DNA of 64,000 bases from Thermoanaerobaculia bacterium (lineage in GTDB: Bacteria > Acidobacteriota > Thermoanaerobaculia > Gp7-AA8): NCBI GenBank assembly GCA_017883205.1, contig JADGNZ010000015.1, forward strand, positions 1 to 64,000, in the 5' to 3' direction. Shown piece by piece: positions 48,356-57,300 of the stretch. A program made the translations under genes and the position numbers. How positions within the stretch are numbered: position 1 is the first letter of the stretch; every line of letters starts with the position of its first letter. Under the pieces are notes generated by a model. It was given only the letters and a program-made list of their open reading frames with translations, was not told the origin of the DNA and did not search any database.

Positions 48356-49045
48356 ATGTTATTTATCATCGACTTTGACGGCACTGTCGCCCCTACGGAT
48401 ACCGTTGACGACCTACTCGAGCGCTTCGCCGATCCTGATTGGCGCCGCATCGAGCAACAGTGGGTCGACGGCGAGATCAGCTCGCGTCAGTGCATGGCGG
48501 AACAGATCGCGCTGGTATCGACCGACGAGCCAGCGCTGCGGCGCTTTCTCTCCTCCGTAGCCATCGACCCTGCGTTTCCCGAGTTCGTCGATTACGCCTC
48601 GACGTTCGCGGATCTGGCCATCGTCAGCGACGGCCTCGACTATCCGATTCAGCAGGCCCTGCGCCGGGCCGGCCTGCCTGAGCTTCCGGTCTTCGCGAAC
48701 CACGTCGAGCTCCGCCAGTCGGGCGTCGGACTCACGTTTCCTTTTTATGAGAAAACCTGCACGGTGGGCAGCGGCGTGTGTAAATGCAGCGTTGCACGCG
48801 CGGTCGACGCCGGACGCGAGCTGACCACGGTCCTCATCGGTGACGGCCGATCCGATCAGTGCGTCGCCCACCAGGCTCGCTACGTCTTCGCGAAGGGATC
48901 GCTGATCACCTACTGCCGCGAGACGAAACTCCCGTACATCCCCTTCCACTCATTCGCCGATATCCTGACGACGATCAAGGGTTGGGACATCGTGCCGTAC
49001 CAAAGACGCTTGAAGGAGAGGCAATGCCCGTTGCTGGAAGCATAG
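48356..49045 (+). CDS. HAD-family phosphatase (MtnX/SerB-like)
   Basis: 229 aa. HAD motif I IIDFDGTVAPTDT (D6 and D8), motif II AIVSDGLD, and motif IV LIGDGRSDQCVA are clear. The layout matches MtnX- and phosphoserine-phosphatase-like enzymes, which remove phosphate from small metabolites. It is the first gene of a tight cluster and overlaps the aminotransferase start by 22 bp, so it probably acts on a phosphorylated precursor or intermediate of that pathway. Confidence 0.85.
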   Translation: MLFIIDFDGTVAPTDTVDDLLERFADPDWRRIEQQWVDGEISSRQCMAEQIALVSTDEPALRRFLSSVAIDPAFPEFVDYASTFADLAIVSDGLDYPIQQALRRAGLPELPVFANHVELRQSGVGLTFPFYEKTCTVGSGVCKCSVARAVDAGRELTTVLIGDGRSDQCVAHQARYVFAKGSLITYCRETKLPYIPFHSFADILTTIKGWDIVPYQRRLKERQCPLLEA

Positions 49046-50442
49046 ATACCGACGACTCAGTTCTTGCAGTTTCGTCCGACACGGCGGAACTGCTCGAAAA
49101 GGACAGCCGTTATTGCTCGTACGGCGACACGGTTCATTACGCGGTACCTCCGAAGATTTTCCAGCGCTGCGACGGCAGCTATCTCTTCGACGAAGAAGAC
49201 ACGCCGTATCTCGATCTGCAGATGTGGTATTCCGCGGTCAACTTCGGCTACAAGAACCGCCGCCTCAACGACGCCCTGAAGAAACAGATCGATACGCTGC
49301 CCCAACTGGCCTGTCAGTATCTGCACGCCGAGAAAGTCGAACTGGCCGAGGCACTCTGCAACGTGATCGAGAAGCGGACCGGAGTCAAAGGCCGCGTCCA
49401 TTTCAACGTCGGCGGCGCCCAGGCGGTGGAGGATTCTCTCAAGCTGGTGCGCAACGCAACCGGCAAGAACCTCAATTTCGCATTCATGGGCGGCTATCAC
49501 GGCCGCACCCTCGGCGCGTCAGCCATCACCTCCAGCTATCGTTACCGCCGCCGCTTCGGCCACTTCTCCGACCGCGCTCAATTCATCCCCTTCCCCTATT
49601 GCTTTCGCTGTCCGTACGACAAGAAGGTGGAAGACTGCGGCCTCTACTGTGTGAAGCAGTTCGAGAAGCTCTTCGACACGGAATATCACTCCGTGTGGGA
49701 CAGCAAAGCCCAACAGTCAGAATTCGCGGCGTTTTACATCGAGCCGATCCAGGGAACAGGTGGATACGTCATCCCGCCGAAAGGCTATTTCGAGGAGTTG
49801 ACGCGCATCCTGCACGAGCGCGGCATCCTGATCGTCGTCGACGAGATCCAGATGGGGATCCACCGCACCGGGAAGTTCTGGTCCTTCGAGCACTTCGGCC
49901 TTCAGCCCGATATCGTCGTTTTCGGCAAGGCGCTGACCAATGGTCTGAATCCGCTGTCCGGCGTCTGGGCTCGCGAGGAGCTGATCTCGCCGCAGGCTTT
50001 TCCGCCGGGCTCGACCCACTCGACCTTCTCCTCGAACACCCTCGGCACCGCCACGGCGCTCGAAGTCATGCGCATGATCTCGGAGTCCGACTACGAGGGC
50101 GACGTGAATGCGAAAGGGGCCTACTTTCTGGCCCGCCTCCAGGAGCTGAAATCGCGTTGGCGTATGATCGGCGACGTCGATGGAATCGGCCTCGCTCTCC
50201 GTATCGAGATGTGTCAGGAAGATGGCTTCGCTCCCAATCAGAAGCTCACGAACGCAGTGTTTGAAGAAGGACTGAAAGGGAACATCCCCGCACGAGGGCG
50301 CAAGTATGGTCTGGTCCTCGACGTAGGCGGTTACTACAAGAACGTGTTCACGCTCGCTCCTTCTCTTCACATCACCGAAGACGAGATCGACCTCGGCCTG
50401 GAACTGCTCGAATCGTTGCTGCAACGTTGCGGGGCCTGTTGA
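49024..50442 (+). CDS. Class III PLP aminotransferase
   Basis: 472 aa from ATG 49024 with AAGGAG upstream. PLP motifs: FNVGGAQAVEDSLKLVR, GGYHGRTLGASA, VDEIQMGIHRTG and the Schiff-base Lys in VVFGKALTNGLNPLSG (about 302). An insert FPYCFRCPYDKKVEDCGLYC has four Cys in the same place as in archaeal-type 4-aminobutyrate aminotransferases. It would transfer an amino group to or from an omega-amino or aldehyde substrate. It overlaps the phosphatase gene and is 5 bp from the hydrolase gene. Confidence 0.9.
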   Translation: MPVAGSIDTDDSVLAVSSDTAELLEKDSRYCSYGDTVHYAVPPKIFQRCDGSYLFDEEDTPYLDLQMWYSAVNFGYKNRRLNDALKKQIDTLPQLACQYLHAEKVELAEALCNVIEKRTGVKGRVHFNVGGAQAVEDSLKLVRNATGKNLNFAFMGGYHGRTLGASAITSSYRYRRRFGHFSDRAQFIPFPYCFRCPYDKKVEDCGLYCVKQFEKLFDTEYHSVWDSKAQQSEFAAFYIEPIQGTGGYVIPPKGYFEELTRILHERGILIVVDEIQMGIHRTGKFWSFEHFGLQPDIVVFGKALTNGLNPLSGVWAREELISPQAFPPGSTHSTFSSNTLGTATALEVMRMISESDYEGDVNAKGAYFLARLQELKSRWRMIGDVDGIGLALRIEMCQEDGFAPNQKLTNAVFEEGLKGNIPARGRKYGLVLDVGGYYKNVFTLAPSLHITEDEIDLGLELLESLLQRCGAC

Positions 50443-50447
50443 CGCCT

Positions 50448-51335
50448 ATGAACCTGACGACCATGTCCCCAAACCGGCACGGAGCTCTCGACCAGCGCGG
50501 AAAAGCAGGTGTCCTGCTCGTCCACGGAATCACCGGTGCTCCCGCGGAGATGAAGCCACTCGCCCGAAAACTCACGGCCAGCGGCTTCACGGTGGCCTGC
50601 CCGCAACTGGCAGGCCATTGCTCGTCTCTCACATCGCTCAAACAGACCAGCTGGCGCGATTGGTATCGCTCGCTGGAGACTGCGCTCTTCACCCTGCGCG
50701 AGCAGTGCGACACCGTTTTCGTGTCAGGGTTATCGATGGGCGCTCTGCTCGCACTGCGGCTCGCGGCCAGACATCCGGAACTGATTTCGGGCGTGGCTAC
50801 TCTTTCTGCGACATTCTTCTATGACGGCTGGAACGTCCCGCGCCTTCGTCAGAAGTACCTGCTGCCGCTGCTCATCTACTCCCCGCTCCGCTTCTTCCTC
50901 TCGTACCACGAGCCTTCGCCTTACGGCATCAAGGACGACAGAATCCGCAATGTGATCGACGCCGTTTATCAGAGCAAGACGGAAGCGATGCCGGAGAAGT
51001 GGGGATACTCGGAATTCCCCGGAGTGACCATCCGCGAGACCTTTCGCCTCATCGCGGCCGTGAAGCGAGACCTGCCGGTGATCACTGCGCCGATGCTCAT
51101 CGTTCACTCCACGGAAGACGACATGGCCAGCCTCGAGAACGCGCGCTTTCTGGAGTCTGAAGTTTCGTCCAGTTCCATCGAGACTTTCTATGTCGACGAC
51201 ACCTATCATGTGCTGACCCTCGACAAACGGCGGGACGACGTCGCCGCTCGGGTCGCAGAATTCTTCACGCGCCTGCAGGCAAGTCCCCCGCTTTCGGGCG
51301 ATGCAGTAGCCGGGTTGTATGCACAGCCCGCTTGA
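50448..51335 (+). CDS. Alpha/beta hydrolase (carboxylesterase/thioesterase-like)
   Basis: 295 aa from ATG 50448. It has an oxyanion-hole HG (LLVHGITG, 23-30), nucleophile Ser96 in GLSMG, a likely acid in LIVHSTEDDMA and a catalytic His in DTYHVLTLDK. The pattern is like Est30-type carboxylesterases and acyl-lipid lipases. In the cluster it could release acyl chains from ACP or trim an ester. The stop lies 12 bp before the ACP start, whose GAGGAGG ribosome site overlaps its end. Confidence 0.85.
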   Translation: MNLTTMSPNRHGALDQRGKAGVLLVHGITGAPAEMKPLARKLTASGFTVACPQLAGHCSSLTSLKQTSWRDWYRSLETALFTLREQCDTVFVSGLSMGALLALRLAARHPELISGVATLSATFFYDGWNVPRLRQKYLLPLLIYSPLRFFLSYHEPSPYGIKDDRIRNVIDAVYQSKTEAMPEKWGYSEFPGVTIRETFRLIAAVKRDLPVITAPMLIVHSTEDDMASLENARFLESEVSSSSIETFYVDDTYHVLTLDKRRDDVAARVAEFFTRLQASPPLSGDAVAGLYAQPA

Positions 51336-51347
51336 GGAGGTTTAGTT

Positions 51348-51623
51348 ATGCCCACACCGTTTGAGAGAGTGCAGGCCATTCTCGAAAAGAAGTATTCACT
51401 CGCGCCCGAAACCATTACCCCCGAGTCAACGCTGGAGAGTCTCGGGCTCGATTCGCTCGACCTCATCGAGCTGCTGTTCGACGTCGAAGATGAGTTCAAG
51501 ATCCGCGTGCCGCAGGACGGCGGGGCGGCATTGAAGACGACGACCATCCAGGACATCATCGACAGCGTCCAGAAGATGCTAGCCGATACCGCAGCCCAGA
51601 CCGGAGTGGAGCCAGCTACGTGA
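51348..51623 (+). CDS. Acyl carrier protein of the biosynthetic cluster
   Basis: 91 aa. GAGGAGG (51334-51340) lies 7 bp before ATG. The attachment motif is GLDSLDLIELLFDVED with Ser36. It is distinct from the ACP at 4774. It overlaps the ketosynthase start by GTGA, a strong sign that the two act together. It should carry the acyl chain elongated by that enzyme. Confidence 0.93.
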   Translation: MPTPFERVQAILEKKYSLAPETITPESTLESLGLDSLDLIELLFDVEDEFKIRVPQDGGAALKTTTIQDIIDSVQKMLADTAAQTGVEPAT

Positions 51624-52852
51624 GACGTGTGGTCGTCACCGGCCTCGGCGTCATCTCGCCTCTGGGCAACGATCCCGACACGCTCTTCTCACGGCTGATG
51701 GAGGGCGAGTCGGCGATCCGCGAGGTGATCACGGAAGGACCGAACGGCCCGTCCTCAAACGTCGCCGCTGCTGCTGCGTTCAACTCGGAGCTCTACTTTC
51801 CGCCGCTGCAGAAGACCGATCACATCGACCGCGTGGGACTGTTCGCCATGGCTGCCTCCGGCATGGCCGTCCGCGATAGTGGAATCGCGTTTACCGACGA
51901 GCTCCGCGAACGATCCGGCGTCTCGTTCGGGACCGGGATGGGCGCGGCGGCGACACTCGAGGAGACCTTCACGCAGTTGCTCCTGCGCGATCCGGACCGG
52001 GTGAAACCGCTCACGGTTCTCAAAGTGATGAACAACGCCGCCGGGGCACACGTCGCCATCCAGCATTCTCTGGGCGGACCCGATCTGACCTACTCCTGCG
52101 CCTGCTCCTCGTCGTCCGTTTCGATCGGCGAAGCGTTCCGTCAAATCCAGTATGGGACCGCAGACGTGATGATCGCTGGAGGAGCCGAAGCGGAGCTGAC
52201 ATTCGGGTTTTTCAAAGCGTGGAATGCGATGCACATTCTGGCTGTACCCGACCGCGAGGATCCTTCCGCGTCCTGCCGTCCGTTCTCGCGCAACCGAACG
52301 GGCCTCGTCTTGGGCGAGGGTGCGGCGATGGTGGTGCTCGAAGAGCGCGGCCGCGCCATTGCGCGCGGCGCACGAATCTATGCGGAGCTCGCCGGCTATG
52401 GATCGAACAACGATTACCGGCATCTGACGAAGCCCTCTGTTGAGGGACAGGCCAAAGCCATGCAACTGGCCTTATCCGATGCCGGGGTTGCGCCCGAGGA
52501 TGTCAGTTACATCAATGCTCACGGCACCGCCACGGCCCTCAATGACGTAACCGAGACCAGGGCGATCAAGTCCGTGTTCGGCGACAGCGCCTCCAGGATT
52601 CCCGTCAGCTCCACGAAATCGATGCACGGCCATCTTCTTGGCGGCGCCGGTGCATTGGAGTTCGTCATCAGCCTCCTGGCCATCGCGCACAATGCAGTGC
52701 CGCCTACCGCAAATCTCAACGTGCCCGATCCCGATTGTGACCTCGACTATGTGCCGGGACGAGGGAGGAGCGGGCAGGACGTACGCTGCGTCATGTCGAA
52801 CTCGTTCGCGTTCGGCGGAACGAACGCCGTCCTGATCGCACGCCGCGATTGA
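51620..52852 (+). CDS. Beta-ketoacyl-ACP synthase (FabF-like)
   Basis: 410 aa, GTG start coupled to the ACP. The catalytic triad is visible: Cys162 in SCACSSSSVSIGEA, His in NAHGTATALND and His in KSMHGHLLGGAG, with the C-terminal NSFAFGGTNA. It condenses malonyl-ACP with acyl-ACP. The SSSS after the Cys differs from the usual ASG/TSG of housekeeping FabF, and no ketoreductase or dehydratase is nearby, so a specialised role is likely. Confidence 0.92.
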   Translation: MRRVVVTGLGVISPLGNDPDTLFSRLMEGESAIREVITEGPNGPSSNVAAAAAFNSELYFPPLQKTDHIDRVGLFAMAASGMAVRDSGIAFTDELRERSGVSFGTGMGAAATLEETFTQLLLRDPDRVKPLTVLKVMNNAAGAHVAIQHSLGGPDLTYSCACSSSSVSIGEAFRQIQYGTADVMIAGGAEAELTFGFFKAWNAMHILAVPDREDPSASCRPFSRNRTGLVLGEGAAMVVLEERGRAIARGARIYAELAGYGSNNDYRHLTKPSVEGQAKAMQLALSDAGVAPEDVSYINAHGTATALNDVTETRAIKSVFGDSASRIPVSSTKSMHGHLLGGAGALEFVISLLAIAHNAVPPTANLNVPDPDCDLDYVPGRGRSGQDVRCVMSNSFAFGGTNAVLIARRD

Positions 52853-52873
52853 AGTTCGAGGCCTGACTTCGCC

Positions 52874-53230
52874 ATGTCGAGACTGGCCGGCGCTCTCTGG
52901 GTTCTCAACATTTTTCTCGACACGATCGGCCATCTCTCGTTCAAGGCGGCCGCTTCTACAAAGGCAACGGCCGAACAAAGTCGCTGGCGGCGGATGTTCG
53001 GCTCCGTCTACCTCTGGATCGGCATCGCCTGTTTCTGCCTCGAATTCGCGGTCTGGTTTGCGCTCCTCTCGCTGATTCCGCTTTCTCAGGCGGTACTGAT
53101 CGGTTCGATCAATATCGTCGTGGTCATGCTCGCAGGCAGGCTGCTGTTCCGCGAGCGGCTCGACCCGCTGCGTTTGACGGGAATGGCACTCATTGCGGCC
53201 GGTGTGGCGCTTGCGGGCGGCACGCTATGA
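52874..53230 (+). CDS. SMR/EamA-type small transporter, subunit 1
   Basis: 118 aa with four helices. The first helix has LNIFLDTIGHLSFK, where Asp16 occupies the place of the EmrE Glu14. The end LLFRERLDPLRLTGMALIAAGVALAGG is typical of this superfamily. It is coupled to the next gene by ATGA. Sizes and pairing resemble the ArnE/ArnF flippase subunits for amino-sugar lipids; that parallel is inferred from layout. Confidence 0.82.
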   Translation: MSRLAGALWVLNIFLDTIGHLSFKAAASTKATAEQSRWRRMFGSVYLWIGIACFCLEFAVWFALLSLIPLSQAVLIGSINIVVVMLAGRLLFRERLDPLRLTGMALIAAGVALAGGTL

Positions 53231-53613
53231 GCCGCGAGCGGGTGGTGCTGTTCGGGTTCTGCGCGCTCGTACTGATCGATACATGGACGCAGGTCTCGTT
53301 CAAGCTCGCATCGAAGCAGACGGGCGAGTTTGTCATGAGCACGCATTGGTTCGGCGCCGCCGTCCTCAGCCCATGGATCTACGCCGCCGTCGCCGGCTAC
53401 CTCGGCGCATTCTTCACCTGGATGAAGTTACTGGAACACGCTCCCGTGGGGCCGGCGTTTGCCGCGTCGCACCTCGAAGTGGTCACGGTGTTGCTCATTT
53501 CGATCCCGCTCTTCGGCGAACGTGTTTCGGCGGCGAAGGCGGCGGGAGCGGTCTGCATTGTGGCGGGCATTGTCCTGCTCAGCATCAGTGAATCGAAGCA
53601 GAGCCATGCCTGA
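53227..53613 (+). CDS. SMR/EamA-type small transporter, subunit 2
   Basis: 128 aa with four helices. Helix 1 reads LVLIDTWTQVSFKLAS, with Asp18 at the EmrE Glu14 position. It is a divergent paralog of subunit 1, so an antiparallel heterodimer is likely. It overlaps the DegT-like aminotransferase start by 8 bp. It may move the cluster's product or a lipid-linked form across the inner membrane. Confidence 0.82.
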   Translation: MSRERVVLFGFCALVLIDTWTQVSFKLASKQTGEFVMSTHWFGAAVLSPWIYAAVAGYLGAFFTWMKLLEHAPVGPAFAASHLEVVTVLLISIPLFGERVSAAKAAGAVCIVAGIVLLSISESKQSHA

Positions 53614-54829
53614 GTGGATGGAAGTTCCGCCGACGGCCGGACTTCCGTTGTTTTGGCGCGACTTCATCGGCCGCGCTGCCTCGGTTCCGCTGGAAGAATT
53701 CCTCGCTCGTTGGCTGGGCGTGCCGTGGGTCAGGCTGGAGTGCTCCGGAACCTCGGCGCTCGTGATCGCTCTGACGACACTCGCGCGTATCTCCACGCGT
53801 CGCAAGGTGATCCTCCCTGGATATACCTGTCCGCTGGTTGCACTGGCCGTTCTTCATTGCGGACTGGTGCCTGTCGTCTGCGACGTTGCGCCCGGCACGT
53901 TCGATTACTGCCCTGCGACACTGAATCGTCTTTGCGATCGCGACACTCTCGCCGTCATTGCGACCCATCTAGGCGGGAGAGTTGCCGATCTCGCAACCAT
54001 CAGCGCCGTCACGCAACGTCAAGGCGCCTTTGTCATTGAGGATGCCGCGCAGTCGCTTGGCGCGCAATGGAAGGGTCAGCGTGCAGGTACCGTCGGCGAC
54101 ATCGGCTTCTTCAGCCTCGCTGCCGGCAAGGGCCTCACACTTTATGAAGGCGGCGTTCTCGTCGCGCGTGATCCCGAGGTACGCCGGGCGCTGCAGGCAA
54201 CAAGTGAGCGAATTGCTCCCTATCGATTGCTTTGGGAATTGCGCCGGTCGTTTGAGCTGATCGCTTATGGCATCTCGTATCGACCAAGCCTGCTTCGCCT
54301 CGTGTACGGCATGCCGTTGCGCAGTGCTCTTCGGAAGGGCCGATTGGTGGCCGCCGTTGGCGATGAGTTTTCGGCGGCAATCCCGATCCATCGCGTCGGC
54401 GCGTTCCGGCGCGCGGTGGGAGCACGAGCCGCCGTCCGTCTACCTGCATTCATCGAGGATCTCTCCATTCAAGCCGATCCTCGCAAGAAGATGCTCGAAT
54501 CCATCGAGGGCATCACGGTGATCGGAGACCCAGAAGGCTCACAAGGGACGTGGCCTTTCTTCATGGTGCTGATGCCGTCGGCAAGGGCACGCGATCTCGC
54601 ACTGGATCGATTGTGGCGCGCCGGCCTCGGCGTGACGCGGCTGTTCATTCACGCGCTGCCGGACTATCAGTATCTGAGCCGCCAGCTCGGCGACTGTGAA
54701 GTGAACAACGCGAGAGATTTTGCGGCTCGCATGCTGACGATATCGAACAGCTCCTGGCTAAGGGAGCGCGATTTCGAGCGCATTTGCGCCGAACTGACCG
54801 GCGTGCTCCGAGACTCCGGCCAGCATTGA
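53606..54829 (+). CDS. DegT/DnrJ/EryC1-type PLP aminotransferase
   Basis: 407 aa from ATG 53606. Motifs: CSGTSALVIAL (phosphate site), PGYTCPLVALAVLHCGLVPVVCDV, IEDAAQSLGAQW with Asp146, and FFSLAAGKGLTLYEGG with Lys175 as Schiff base. The family aminates keto sugars or related ketones. It is adjacent to an SMR pair as in arn-type operons. Its 3' end overlaps the convergent arginase-like gene by 72 bp, which is unusual. Confidence 0.87.
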   Translation: MPEWMEVPPTAGLPLFWRDFIGRAASVPLEEFLARWLGVPWVRLECSGTSALVIALTTLARISTRRKVILPGYTCPLVALAVLHCGLVPVVCDVAPGTFDYCPATLNRLCDRDTLAVIATHLGGRVADLATISAVTQRQGAFVIEDAAQSLGAQWKGQRAGTVGDIGFFSLAAGKGLTLYEGGVLVARDPEVRRALQATSERIAPYRLLWELRRSFELIAYGISYRPSLLRLVYGMPLRSALRKGRLVAAVGDEFSAAIPIHRVGAFRRAVGARAAVRLPAFIEDLSIQADPRKKMLESIEGITVIGDPEGSQGTWPFFMVLMPSARARDLALDRLWRAGLGVTRLFIHALPDYQYLSRQLGDCEVNNARDFAARMLTISNSSWLRERDFERICAELTGVLRDSGQH

Positions 54830-55669
54830 CAGCAGCCGGCGATTCACGGCCTGCTGCTGCTCCTGCCAGAGTGTCAATGAGCCTTCCGGAATCTCAGGCT
54901 GATGGTCGAGCGCAGCCAGAATCCGTTTGTAGCGCGTCGTGAAGCGATACGTGGAGACTTCGCCGGTCACGTCGCTGGCGATCACGAGCTTTAGCACCAT
55001 GCCGATCGCCCGCTCGAGCTCTTCCAGCGTCATGACACCCTGATCCCAGTTCGTCTGCACGACGTCGGGGGACAGCACATCTTTGTCGATGGATAGATAG
55101 ACCGGCTGCTTCCAGGTTCGCGACTCATGATCGAATTGATCGAGGAGATCGCTCACCGTCGCAAAGGAGTGGCTACGCTTGATACCCAGTCTGCGCATCC
55201 CTCGCAAATCCCTACCCACGCACCAGTAACGCACCCGGCCCGAGTTCAACGGCGCGAGATGGTTCTGCCAGACGTTGAAGCCTTCAACATCCGCCGACGT
55301 GATTCCGATTACATGAACGCATGAGACAAACGGCAACCGGCTGACGTGCGATACCCACGAGCCGCAATGAATGCCGAAGGGATAGCGCATGTTGTCCGGA
55401 TGGTTATCGAAGACGACGACCTGCATCGGAGTGGCAAGACGGCGCAGGCGCTCAATGAGCAGGTAGCTGACGTGGTGATAGTCGCCGCTTCCCAGGAAGA
55501 CGGTGGATGGCATAGCACTCAGTGCTGGCGCAAGCTCGTCGCCGAGGGCTCGCAAGGCGGACATGCGGCATCCGAAGCGAATGGCCTCCTGGCGTCCCCG
55601 CAGGTCCACGACGGTACCGTCCAGGAAGCCGGCGGATCCATCGAAATCAAGAATCAGCGGCCGGCTCAT
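54758..55669 (-). CDS. Arginase/agmatinase-fold protein
   Basis: 303 aa. Metal-ligand motifs of the ureohydrolase fold are visible: LGSGDYHH (59-66), VVFDNHPDN (86-93, compare DAHxD) and LSIDKDVLSPD (192-202, compare SxDxDxxDP), with DVTGE near 233-237. The match is partial (DNHPD in place of DAHLD), so substrate and activity may differ from arginase. It follows the FemAB-like gene by ATGA coupling and converges on the DegT gene. Confidence 0.8.
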   Translation of the reverse strand: MSRPLILDFDGSAGFLDGTVVDLRGRQEAIRFGCRMSALRALGDELAPALSAMPSTVFLGSGDYHHVSYLLIERLRRLATPMQVVVFDNHPDNMRYPFGIHCGSWVSHVSRLPFVSCVHVIGITSADVEGFNVWQNHLAPLNSGRVRYWCVGRDLRGMRRLGIKRSHSFATVSDLLDQFDHESRTWKQPVYLSIDKDVLSPDVVQTNWDQGVMTLEELERAIGMVLKLVIASDVTGEVSTYRFTTRYKRILAALDHQPEIPEGSLTLWQEQQQAVNRRLLSMLAGVSEHAGQFGANALEIALP

Positions 55670-56805
55670 CGTCCATGCCTCGCGTGATCACTTTCGAACA
55701 GACGTCTCAATCGTCGGAGCAGGCCGCGAAGTAACGAGTTTCGCACATAGACCATGTGCTTCGTGAACGTGAACTGCGCTCCCAGCTCTCGTTTGACTTC
55801 CGGATCGGTCCAGCCGGCCACGTAGTAGCGGAGGCCATGCGCCAGCGCATACTCGAGATTGTGGAACCAGCTCACGGCATAGAGATTGTGATCGCGCGCC
55901 TGGGGGTACGAGAGCCCGATGTATTTGTCGATGAGCATCGATTTCTCATGAAAGCAGAGATTGAACCCGATCAACTCTGCGCCATCGTAATAGAGAAAGA
56001 TGATCCCTCCGATTGCCGCATCCTGCAGGACCGATCGAAAGAAAGGCTCCGTCAGGAGATCGAAATGGATCTCACTCTGGTCGTAGACGTTTCTGTAGAG
56101 CTCATACAAACGCGCCAGCAACGGCCCCGAGGAAAAGGCGTCATCGCCGGAGTGGATCTCTTCGATGCGCAGCCCCGAGGCGGCTTTCAGTTTCCGCCTC
56201 AGGTTTTTTCGGCGGGCATGTGAGCGTCGCATGAGGAATTCGTCCGTCGAAGCAAAGTCGATCGGGACATATGCCAGCGCCTGTCCCTCCAGCGCGACAA
56301 AGCCGCGGGCGCGGCACAACTCAATGAGCGTCTGCGACCATGCATACGCTGCCTCACCCACCAGCACGGAATCGCCCGGGAGATCCTTGATGATCAGGAA
56401 GGGGTAGTGCGGCGCTATATCCATCACAAGCCGGTTCGCCAGGTCATCAGCCGAGGTGCCGGCCGGGAAGATTGAGTACTCCGAAGTGGTCGTCCCGACA
56501 AAGCAAGTATTCGCGACGAGTAGCCGCCGGAGCACCCGCGAAAACAGCAACATGTCGATCACGCGGCGAACCGGCTTTTCAACCGTCGTCAGCAAATCGA
56601 ACGGCGCAGAAAACGCGGGAACACCGTTGCCGAGGTCGAGGATCGAGAAGCCGGCGGGAGGGTGCGCCAGAAAGTGTCCGATCAAGCCAAAGGGCTCGAT
56701 CAGGTTGTCAAGGGGCGGCTGGTTGACATCCGCGAACACGCCCCGATTCTGCACCCCATTCACGTTCGCGTGCACGAAGCCTCGGCGCGGAGTCGTTGCG
56801 GCCAT
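55666..56805 (-). CDS. FemAB/GNAT-like acyltransferase (DUF482-like)
   Basis: 379 aa from ATG 56805; ATG 56865 would add 20 basic residues. The pattern FLIIKDLPGDSVLV ... YVPIDFASTDEFLMRRSHARRKNLRRKLKAA ... SEIHFDLLTEPFFRSVL ... IIFLYYDGAELIGFNLCFHEKSMLIDKYIGL is that of FemAB- and DUF482-type transferases, which attach aminoacyl or acyl groups to amines. It is coupled to the arginase-fold gene and probably belongs to the neighbouring pathway. Confidence 0.8.
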   Translation of the reverse strand: MAATTPRRGFVHANVNGVQNRGVFADVNQPPLDNLIEPFGLIGHFLAHPPAGFSILDLGNGVPAFSAPFDLLTTVEKPVRRVIDMLLFSRVLRRLLVANTCFVGTTTSEYSIFPAGTSADDLANRLVMDIAPHYPFLIIKDLPGDSVLVGEAAYAWSQTLIELCRARGFVALEGQALAYVPIDFASTDEFLMRRSHARRKNLRRKLKAASGLRIEEIHSGDDAFSSGPLLARLYELYRNVYDQSEIHFDLLTEPFFRSVLQDAAIGGIIFLYYDGAELIGFNLCFHEKSMLIDKYIGLSYPQARDHNLYAVSWFHNLEYALAHGLRYYVAGWTDPEVKRELGAQFTFTKHMVYVRNSLLRGLLRRLRRLFESDHARHGR

Positions 56806-56882
56806 CTGTGGCGCGCGCAAAATCGAAAGGCGGAAACTGCGGCGGCCTTTGCCACCGCAGTGCAATTGGCGCGATGCATTGA

Positions 56883-57230
56883 CTACTGCTTGTTCGTCTT
56901 CTCTTTTGCTTCCTGCTTCTTCTCGGCCGCTTCCTTCGCGGCGTTCTCGTGCTGCACGGCCACGATCTTGCCGTTCATGGCGTCGACGTTGACTTCCGTC
57001 ACGTCAGTCTTCGATGTGGCGATGTCGAACGAGTAGATCAGCTTACCCTTCTCGTTCTCGAGCTCTTCGCTCGTGACTTTGCCCGGCGCCTTCTTGAGCG
57101 CCGTGGCGCGGGCCTGCTCCATTGTGATCTTCGGCTGCTGCTTGGTGTCCTTGGCGGTCGAGGTGGCGGCAAAGGCCCCAGCCGAAAGGATCGTGGCGAA
57201 TGCAAATACGGCAGTGATCTTCTTGTACAT
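56883..57230 (-). CDS. Exported PepSY-domain protein
   Basis: 115 aa from ATG 57230 with a GGGGGA site upstream; a longer frame to 57275 lacks a good start. The signal peptide is MYKKITAVFAFATILSAGAFAA. One PepSY domain (ITMEQARATALKKAPGKVTSEELENEKGKLIYSFDIATSKTDVTEVNVDAMNGKIV) is followed by a Lys/Glu-rich tail. PepSY proteins are often induced by two-component systems or inhibit proteases. A GTTTA-N6-GTTTA box lies 71 bp upstream. Confidence 0.88.
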   Translation of the reverse strand: MYKKITAVFAFATILSAGAFAATSTAKDTKQQPKITMEQARATALKKAPGKVTSEELENEKGKLIYSFDIATSKTDVTEVNVDAMNGKIVAVQHENAAKEAAEKKQEAKEKTNKQ

Positions 57231-57300
57231 GATCGTTCCCCCTGTCAGGTTATTCGTACAACTGACCACTGCCAACGCGTCGAGTATTCAGCGCATTGCC

